Source: Burkholderia pyrrocinia
Lineage (GTDB): Bacteria; Pseudomonadota; Gammaproteobacteria; Burkholderiales; Burkholderiaceae
Assembly (NCBI RefSeq): GCF_003330765.1
Contig: NZ_CP024904.1
Coordinates: 372,001 to 436,000 of the forward strand
Length of the DNA stretch: 64,000 bases
Direction: 5' to 3'
Shown here: positions 59,282 to 64,000 of the stretch, piece after piece
Layout: every line of letters starts with the position of its first letter
Position numbering within the stretch: position 1 is the first letter of the stretch
The notes under the pieces: model-generated
The model's database searches: none
What the model was told of the DNA's origin: nothing
The model's input: the letters and a program-made list of their open reading frames with translations, nothing else
Made by a program: the position numbers and the translations under genes

Positions 59282-59788
59282 TCATCTGCGCGCATGCACA
59301 TCGTCCTCGACATCGTCGACGTCGGCCGGAAAGCGATGCTGGCCGAAACTCAGGATCAGCACGCCCACCGCGAGCAGCACGATCCCGAACATCGTCATCA
59401 GCATCCGCTCGGGGCTGTCGGTCGCGCCACGCAGGATCAGGTCGCGCGCGAGCGACGTCATCGCAATGAACAGCGGAAACCGCACGGGCAGCCGGCCGAG
59501 CCGCAGATAGCGCACGTCCATCGCGAGCACTTCCAGATAGAGGAACATCAGCAGCAGGTCCGTCAGCGATACCTCGCCCGCCAGCACGACCTTCCACGCT
59601 TCCTGCATCATCGCGAACGCGGTCGCGAGCCCGATCACGATCAGCCCGGCCAGTTCGGCCGCGTGAAGGAAATGACCGAAGCGACGACGGATGCGCTCGG
59701 CGGGCGAACAGGAAACGGTAGACGTATTCAAGGTGACAGTCGCTGTGATGATGCGCGTGCGGCGCCGGGCGGCGGAAAATCGGTGCAA
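59282..59788 (-). CDS. PsiE-family inner-membrane protein
   Basis: 168 residues if the TTG at 59788 is the start; the true start could lie up to 20 codons further in, as no ribosome-binding site is clear. Four hydrophobic segments (AELAGLIVIGLATAFAMMQ first) and a MFLYLEVLAMDVRYLRLG loop define PsiE. Ends in an acidic/His tail (DVDDVEDDVHARR). Second PsiE of the window; its 5' end overlaps the LysR-like gene at 59728. Confidence 0.78.
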   Translation of the reverse strand: MHRFSAARRRTRIITATVTLNTSTVSCSPAERIRRRFGHFLHAAELAGLIVIGLATAFAMMQEAWKVVLAGEVSLTDLLLMFLYLEVLAMDVRYLRLGRLPVRFPLFIAMTSLARDLILRGATDSPERMLMTMFGIVLLAVGVLILSFGQHRFPADVDDVEDDVHARR

Positions 59789-60072
59789 TGCGCGGTGTCG
59801 TGTGCATCCGGCGCTTGCGCACCGGCCGAGTCAATCGCCTGCTCGACCGCGGACAGCGTCCGGCGGCAGCACACATGGAACGCGACGCCCGCGTCCGTGC
59901 AAGCGACGTCGTGCACGCGGCACTGCAGCAGCCGACAGCCGAGGTAACGTTCGAGGCAATCGATCCGGTCGCTCACCTGCGCCTCGTCGAGCTTCAATTC
60001 GGACGCGGCGCCGGACAGGCCGCCATGCTCGACCACCGCAACAAAAACACGCATCGCTTCCAGCAGGTTCAT
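59728..60072 (-). CDS. HTH-only LysR-type protein
   Basis: 114 residues. Residues 1-65 match a LysR HTH (MNLLEAMRVFVAVVEHGGLS, AASELKLDEAQVSDRIDCLE, RYLGCRLLQ) and the next 25 the linker helix (CRRTLSAVEQAID). The 200-residue effector domain is missing; the rest is a Pro/Ala tail. GAGGAG supports the start. It may be a truncated gene or a mini-regulator. Its end overlaps the psiE 5' end. Confidence 0.65.
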   Translation of the reverse strand: MNLLEAMRVFVAVVEHGGLSGAASELKLDEAQVSDRIDCLERYLGCRLLQCRVHDVACTDAGVAFHVCCRRTLSAVEQAIDSAGAQAPDAHDTAHCTDFPPPGAARASSQRLSP

Positions 60073-60388
60073 GATGTCGCTCCTCGTCCGCGGGCGCAGC
60101 GGGACCTAATCTACTGCACGCGGCACGCACGCTCAAGAGCACAGCGCCGCAGGCGCCAGGAGTACAGCTGCGCGGGTCCGACGCAAAATCCGGCCCTGTT
60201 TGACGCATTCGAATGACAGATTGACGATACGTGTTCCAAAGACCTGCCGAAGCTGCTAGATTGCATGCTCGACGACGTTACGCGGTGCGGGCAGGTCACG
60301 CGCCGGGCGGCCGGCCGCCGCCGCTGCGGCCCGTTGCGCGATGCCCGCGCAACGTCCTTCATCCGCATGTCACAAAGAGAACAGTCGC
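60073..60388. other. Upstream region of the DyP/encapsulin operon
   Basis: No gene apart from the short leader that follows. It contains TTTGACG and TTGACGAT about 22 bases apart, with the palindrome CATTCGAATG between them (60198-60228). Confidence 0.45.
60214..60228 (+). promoter_or_regulatory. Second copy of the TGACAG-W-TTGACGAT motif
   Basis: TGACAGATTGACGAT differs at one of 15 bases from 57991-58005 upstream of the MocR gene. Next to CATTCGAATG. Candidate shared operator. Confidence 0.45.
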
Positions 60389-60457
60389 ATGACACAGTTC
60401 AACCGTTCGCCTTCGCGCGCCGCGGCAGCCGCGGCCCGTCCGCCTCGACATGACTGA
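60389..60457 (+). CDS. 22-residue leader ORF overlapping the DyP start
   Basis: Encodes MTQFNRSPSRAAAAARPPRH plus Asp. An AAGAGAA sequence lies 8-10 bases before its ATG, while the DyP ATG at 60450 has no ribosome-binding site of its own; the two overlap by eight bases (ATGACTGA). Could be a translational-coupling leader. It may also be chance. Confidence 0.4.
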   Translation: MTQFNRSPSRAAAAAARPPRHD

Positions 60458-61517
60458 CCGGCAGGCCGCGATGCAGACACCTCCCCCGCTCTCCCAGGCC
60501 GTTCACAGCACGATCACGCGCAGCGCGATCTTCCTCGTGGCGACGATCAATCCCGGTGCCGATCATGCCGACACGATCCGTGCATGGTGCGGCGACATCG
60601 CCGCGCTCGTGCGCTCGGTCGGCAAGCGCGTGCCGGGCGGCAACCTGACGTGCGTGTGCGGCTTCGGCGCCGACGCATGGAATGCGCTGTTCGGCGACCC
60701 GCGCCCCGCGTCGCTGCATCCGTTCCGCGAATTCGGCGCCGGGCAGCGCGTCGCGGTCGCGACGCCGGGCGACATCCTGCTGCACATCCGCGCCGACGCG
60801 ATGGACCTGTGCTTCGAACTCGCGACGCAACTGCTCGGCGCGCTCGGCGAAGCCGTCACGGTGGTCGACGAGGTGCACGGCTTCCGCAATTTCGACCAGC
60901 GCGCGATGATCGGCTTCGTCGACGGCACCGAGAACCCGGAAGGCCGCGACGCGGTCGACTTCACTGTGATCGGCGACGAAGACGCGGCATTCACGGGCGG
61001 CAGCTACGTGATCGTGCAGAAGTACCTGCACGACATGGCCGGCTGGAACGCGCTCGCGGTCGAGACGCAGGAGCGCATCATCGGCCGCACCAAGCTGTCC
61101 GACATCGAGCTCGCGCCGGACGTGAAGCCGTCGTCGTCGCACAGCTCGCTGACCACGCTCGACGAGAACGGCCAGGAAGTGAAGATCCTGCGCGACAACA
61201 TGCCGTTCGGGCGCCCGGGCGCCGGCGAATTCGGCACCTATTTCATCGGCTATGCGCGCTCGCCGGCACCGATCGAGCAGATGCTCGAGAACATGTTCGT
61301 CGGCCGCCCACCCGGCAACTACGACCGCCTGCTCGACTACAGCCGCGCCGTCACCGGCTCGCTGTTCTTCGTGCCGTCGGCCGACCTGCTCGAGGCGCTC
61401 GCCGATCGCGCGGCGCCGGCCGCCGACGTCGCGCAACCGGAATCCTCGTCGTCCGCGCCGCATCGCGACGGCTCGCTGAAAATCGGATCGCTGAAAGGGA
61501 CCCAAGCCTATGAATAA
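60450..61517 (+). CDS. DyP-type heme peroxidase, encapsulin cargo
   Basis: 355 residues. The DyP GxxDG motif is GFVDG with catalytic D158; proximal heme ligand H231 (SSSHSS) and distal R248 (ILRDNMPFG) are in place. After a Ser/Pro linker the C-terminus carries DGSLKIGSLKG at 340-350, the targeting peptide that docks cargo inside encapsulin shells. Oxidises dyes, phenolics or other substrates with H2O2. The start at 60450 is uncertain; 60471 is an alternative. Its stop overlaps the encapsulin ATG by eight bases. Confidence 0.95.
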   Translation: MTDRQAAMQTPPPLSQAVHSTITRSAIFLVATINPGADHADTIRAWCGDIAALVRSVGKRVPGGNLTCVCGFGADAWNALFGDPRPASLHPFREFGAGQRVAVATPGDILLHIRADAMDLCFELATQLLGALGEAVTVVDEVHGFRNFDQRAMIGFVDGTENPEGRDAVDFTVIGDEDAAFTGGSYVIVQKYLHDMAGWNALAVETQERIIGRTKLSDIELAPDVKPSSSHSSLTTLDENGQEVKILRDNMPFGRPGAGEFGTYFIGYARSPAPIEQMLENMFVGRPPGNYDRLLDYSRAVTGSLFFVPSADLLEALADRAAPAADVAQPESSSSAPHRDGSLKIGSLKGTQAYE

Positions 61518-62325
61518 CCTGCACCGCGAACTCGCCCCCGTCTCCTCGTCCGCCTGGGAACAAATCGAGGAGGAAGTGGCGCGCACCTTCAAACGATCGG
61601 TGGCCGGCCGCCGCGTCGTCGACGTCGACGGCCCCGAGGGCCCCGAGTTGTCGGCCGTCGGCACCGGGCACCTGGTGGAGGTCGCCGCGCCGCGCGAGCA
61701 CGTGAGCGCACGGCTGCGCGAAGTCCGCACGATCGTCGAGCTGACGGTGCCGTTCGAGCTGAGCCGCGATGCGATCGACAGCGTCGAGCGCGGTGCGCGC
61801 GACGCCGACTGGCAACCGGCGAAGGACGCCGCGCAGCGGCTCGCGTTCGCCGAAGACAACGCGATTTTCGACGGCTACCTGGCCGCCGGCATCGTCGGCA
61901 TCCGCGAAGGCACGTCGAACCGCAAGCTCACGCTGCCGGCGGACGTCGGCGCGTACCCGGACGCGATCAGCGACGCACTCGAGGCGCTGCGCCTCGCGGG
62001 CGTGGACGGCCCGTACTCGGTGGTGCTCGGCTCGGACGCGTACACGGCGCTCAGCGAAGCGCGCGACCAGGGCTATCCGGTCCTCGGCCACATCAAGCGC
62101 ATCGTCAGCGGCGAGATCATCTGGGCGCCGGCGATCAGCGGCGGCTGCGTGCTGTCCACGCGCGGCGGCGATTATGAGCTGCACCTCGGGGAAGACGTAT
62201 CGATCGGCTACACGAGCCATACCGACAAGGTCGTCCGCCTGTACCTGCGCGAAACGTTCACGTTCCTGATGCTGACGAGCGAAGCATCGGTGGCCGTGGC
62301 GCCGCAGGCCAATCCGGCGGCCTGA
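61510..62325 (+). CDS. Family 1 encapsulin shell protein
   Basis: 271 residues, HK97-fold shell protein that assembles into an icosahedral nanocompartment. MNNLHRELAPVSSSAWEQIE, the P-domain helix around DAISDALEALRLAG and VVLGSDAYTALSE are characteristic. The start lies inside the DyP gene, with AAAGGGA upstream, which keeps cargo and shell expression linked. The pair probably protects against peroxide stress. Confidence 0.96.
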   Translation: MNNLHRELAPVSSSAWEQIEEEVARTFKRSVAGRRVVDVDGPEGPELSAVGTGHLVEVAAPREHVSARLREVRTIVELTVPFELSRDAIDSVERGARDADWQPAKDAAQRLAFAEDNAIFDGYLAAGIVGIREGTSNRKLTLPADVGAYPDAISDALEALRLAGVDGPYSVVLGSDAYTALSEARDQGYPVLGHIKRIVSGEIIWAPAISGGCVLSTRGGDYELHLGEDVSIGYTSHTDKVVRLYLRETFTFLMLTSEASVAVAPQANPAA

Positions 62326-62337
62326 CCCCGGTTGCCT

Positions 62338-62366
62338 GCGCGCGATGCCCGCCGGGCGTCGCGCGC
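62338..62366 (+). terminator. Strong hairpin after the encapsulin gene
   Basis: A 13-bp stem with one G.U pair (62338-62350 with 62354-62366) and a three-base loop, 12 bases after the encapsulin stop. No T-run; may terminate or protect the mRNA end. Confidence 0.5.
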
Positions 62367-62429
62367 GACCGGCCGCGCCGCCGGCCGCATGTTCGTCGCC
62401 GATCGAACCCATCTTGCATGGAGAATGTC

Positions 62430-62699
62430 ATGAGCGATACGAATGATGCACTGCAGGCGCTGCAAGCGTCGGTCGACAGCCTGAAGAAGACGGTCGATGC
62501 GAACGCGGGCAGCCAGGCCGGCGACACCGCCGTGCTGTTTACCGTCGTGTCGTTGCTGCTGGCCGAGTTGCCGCCCGACACGCGCAACCTGATCGAGGAT
62601 TCGTTCTCCGTCTGGGCCAATGGTCTGCCGAATGCGACACTCTCGACCGACGTGAAGCAGATCGCCCGGCAGCGGCTCGCGATGAAATTCGACGGTTGA
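62430..62699 (+). CDS. Small hypothetical protein after encapsulin
   Basis: 89-residue helical protein: MSDTNDALQALQASVDSLKK as a coiled-coil-like start, a hydrophobic helix (VLFTVVSLLLAELP), then a polar end. Not recognised. The ATG at 62430 is preferred over 62418 because TGGAGAA lies five bases before it. Same strand as the encapsulin, 104 bases on, beyond a hairpin. Confidence 0.72.
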   Translation: MSDTNDALQALQASVDSLKKTVDANAGSQAGDTAVLFTVVSLLLAELPPDTRNLIEDSFSVWANGLPNATLSTDVKQIARQRLAMKFDG

Positions 62700-63343
62700 C
62701 GCCCGTTCACCACGGTTGCGCCATGTCCGGCCCGTACCGTGCAACCCGCCCGCTCCGTCGCCGGCCCCACGGCACGCATCGGCCACGCTGCGCGCGCGGC
62801 AGGATGTGACCGGCTTGCGCCCGCCACCGGCGCATGCGCTCACACTGCGGCACTTTTGCCGCGTTTGCCCTCCTGCATCGCCGTCCGTTTGCCGGCAACC
62901 GGCGCCCTGCGCGCCGATGTCGCACCGCGATCCGTCCGCGTTCCGCGCCTCCCTGCTTCCTGCCACCGCGTGCCACGCATGCTGCGCACGCCCGCGCCGC
63001 CGCGTGCGCGCCCGTCTGTACTCCTTGCCCCCCGTGCGCACGCGCATGTGAGGGTGCAATTCGCAGTCGGCCCGGTGTGGAACTGTGTCTTGGATGACCC
63101 TCGCCGATTCGCTATTTTGAACGCAGTCGAAGCGATGCCGTGGGCTCCTCGCAGCACTCGCGCTTCCCGCCCCGACCGCGACCGTGTGCCACGCCGGCGC
63201 GCGCTGCGCGACTGCGTGGGCGCGGCACGCGCGCCGCCGTGCTGCGCATGGCGGTCGCGTGTTCGCAGTCGGGACGCGCGAGCGCCGCACCGCATCGGGA
63301 CTTCACCCTTCGACCCACCTTCACCGACAGGAGCCAGACCACC
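62700..63343. other. Non-coding stretch before the Clp gene
   Basis: 644 bases in which I see no convincing gene on either strand; open frames here lack ribosome-binding sites and read as Arg/Pro-rich. It contains a weak heat-shock-like promoter at 63089-63118. Confidence 0.5.
63089..63118 (+). promoter_or_regulatory. Weak sigma-32-like promoter
   Basis: CTTGGA, 15 bases, then CGCTATTTT: a partial match to CTTGAA-N13-15-CCCCATNT. It lies about 230 bases before a Clp ATPase gene. Suggestive only. Confidence 0.25.
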
Positions 63344-64000
63344 ATGCCCGCACTTTGCGATATCTGCCACGCCCGACCGGCCGTCGCGCGCGCAACCGTG
63401 ATGCAGGACGGCGAGCGCAAGACGATCTCGATCTGCGACTACCACTTCCGTCAGTTGATGCGGCACCAGAGCATGCTGAATCCGTTCGATTCGCTGCTGG
63501 GCGGTGGCGGCCCGCCCTCGCTGTTCGGCGGGCTCGACGACGAATCGCCGCTCGCCGAGATTCCGCGCGAATCGGTCGACCCGACCGACGCGTTCAGCGA
63601 ACAGACGCTGGAACTGCTGCAGCGCGCGGCCGAAAAGGCGCACGAGTTGCGCCGCAGCGAGCTCGACACCGAACACCTGCTCTACGCGCTCGCGGACACC
63701 GACGTGTGCGCCGCGCTGCTGAAGGAACTGAAGCTGTCGCCGCAGGACATCAAATCGTACATCGACGAGCATGCGCACACCGGCACGGCCGCCCCCGACG
63801 CGCCGCTCGACAAGCTGTCGATCTCGCCGCGCGTGAAGAAGGCCGTGCAATACGCGTTCCAGGCGTCGCGCGATCTCGGCCACTCGTATATCGGCCCCGA
63901 GCACCTGCTGATCGGGCTCGCGTCGGTGACGGACAGCATCGCCGGCACGCTGCTGAAGAAATACGGCGTAACGCCCGAAGCGTTGCGCCAGAAGGTCGTG
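63344..64000 (+). CDS. ClpK/ClpG-like AAA+ disaggregase, 5' part
   Basis: Runs off the window end; 219 residues visible. An N-terminal zinc-finger-like module has C5-x2-C8 and C31-x2-H34 (CDYHFRQL), as in ClpK/ClpG-type stand-alone disaggregases, followed by a Gly-rich linker and two Clp N-terminal repeats (LLQRAAEKAHELRRSELDTE, then VQYAFQASRDLGHSYIGPEH). The AAA+ modules would follow. AGGAG lies about nine bases before the ATG. Alternatives are a ClpC or ClpA-like unfoldase. Confidence 0.85.
   Translation, partial: MPALCDICHARPAVARATVMQDGERKTISICDYHFRQLMRHQSMLNPFDSLLGGGGPPSLFGGLDDESPLAEIPRESVDPTDAFSEQTLELLQRAAEKAHELRRSELDTEHLLYALADTDVCAALLKELKLSPQDIKSYIDEHAHTGTAAPDAPLDKLSISPRVKKAVQYAFQASRDLGHSYIGPEHLLIGLASVTDSIAGTLLKKYGVTPEALRQKVV

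Noticed and set aside
62840..63904. A 354-codon - strand frame at the right end
   Set aside because: It lies opposite the Clp gene, whose zinc-finger and Clp N-repeat motifs are clear on the + strand.

Overview
The window is high-GC DNA with the gene content of a Burkholderia cepacia complex bacterium, probably a secondary replicon. Support for this: the formate dehydrogenase reads as the Burkholderia NADP-linked type, many small proteins belong to families seen mainly in Burkholderia (DUF3175, DUF3008, DUF2795, DUF4148, DUF5594-like), and no tRNA, rRNA, CRISPR array or intact insertion sequence was found.

Layout. 0.1-1.4 kb: Hsp20 and PsiE in lower-GC sequence. 2.4-20.9 kb: a very long + strand alpha-glucan/trehalose operon, glgE - treS/maltokinase - glgB - glgX - treZ - malQ - treY, with ATGA-type overlaps at most joints. 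Trehalose can be turned into maltose-1-phosphate (TreS-Mak) and polymerised (GlgE), branched (GlgB), trimmed (GlgX, MalQ) and returned to trehalose (TreY, TreZ). No glgA or glgC is present. 21-26.4 kb: a PsiD/phosphatidylserine-decarboxylase-like enzyme, PfpI amidotransferase, small stress-type proteins and a cation/proton antiporter. 33.4-26.4 kb on the - strand: rpoN (sigma-54) followed by DUF3008, DUF1328, YetF, Ku and LigD (bacterial end joining). 33.7-36.4 kb: small proteins, a CBS protein and a PRC-barrel protein. 36.5-39.6 kb: a LysR/MFS module bounded by gene remnants. 39.7-42.9 kb: an operon BON - SDR - DUF2795 - membrane protein - DUF4142. 43.2-48.3 kb: a hybrid histidine kinase, a sigma-54 response regulator and an orphan sigma-54 activator. 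48.5-53.4 kb: BON, acidic protein, PAS histidine kinase, MarC and small proteins. 53.4-57.8 kb: Rieske/FAD oxidoreductase, formate dehydrogenase and a MocR regulator. 58-62.7 kb: small stress proteins, a second PsiE, an HTH-only LysR protein, and a DyP peroxidase/encapsulin pair. The window ends inside a zinc-finger Clp ATPase of ClpK/ClpG type.

The main finding is regulatory. Sequences fitting the sigma-54 -24/-12 consensus (GGCAYG-N4-TTGC) precede about a dozen transcription units; most end 25-80 bases before a start codon with a good ribosome-binding site. Four pairs sit back to back in divergent intergenic regions, one lies upstream of rpoN itself, and two sigma-54 activators with nearly identical recognition helices are encoded nearby. 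I infer a sigma-54-driven stress, storage and DNA-repair island carrying its own sigma factor. The gene mix (GlgE/TreS, Ku/LigD, PfpI, many small stress proteins) resembles stationary-phase stress clusters of pseudomonads, which I know from general knowledge and did not compare here.
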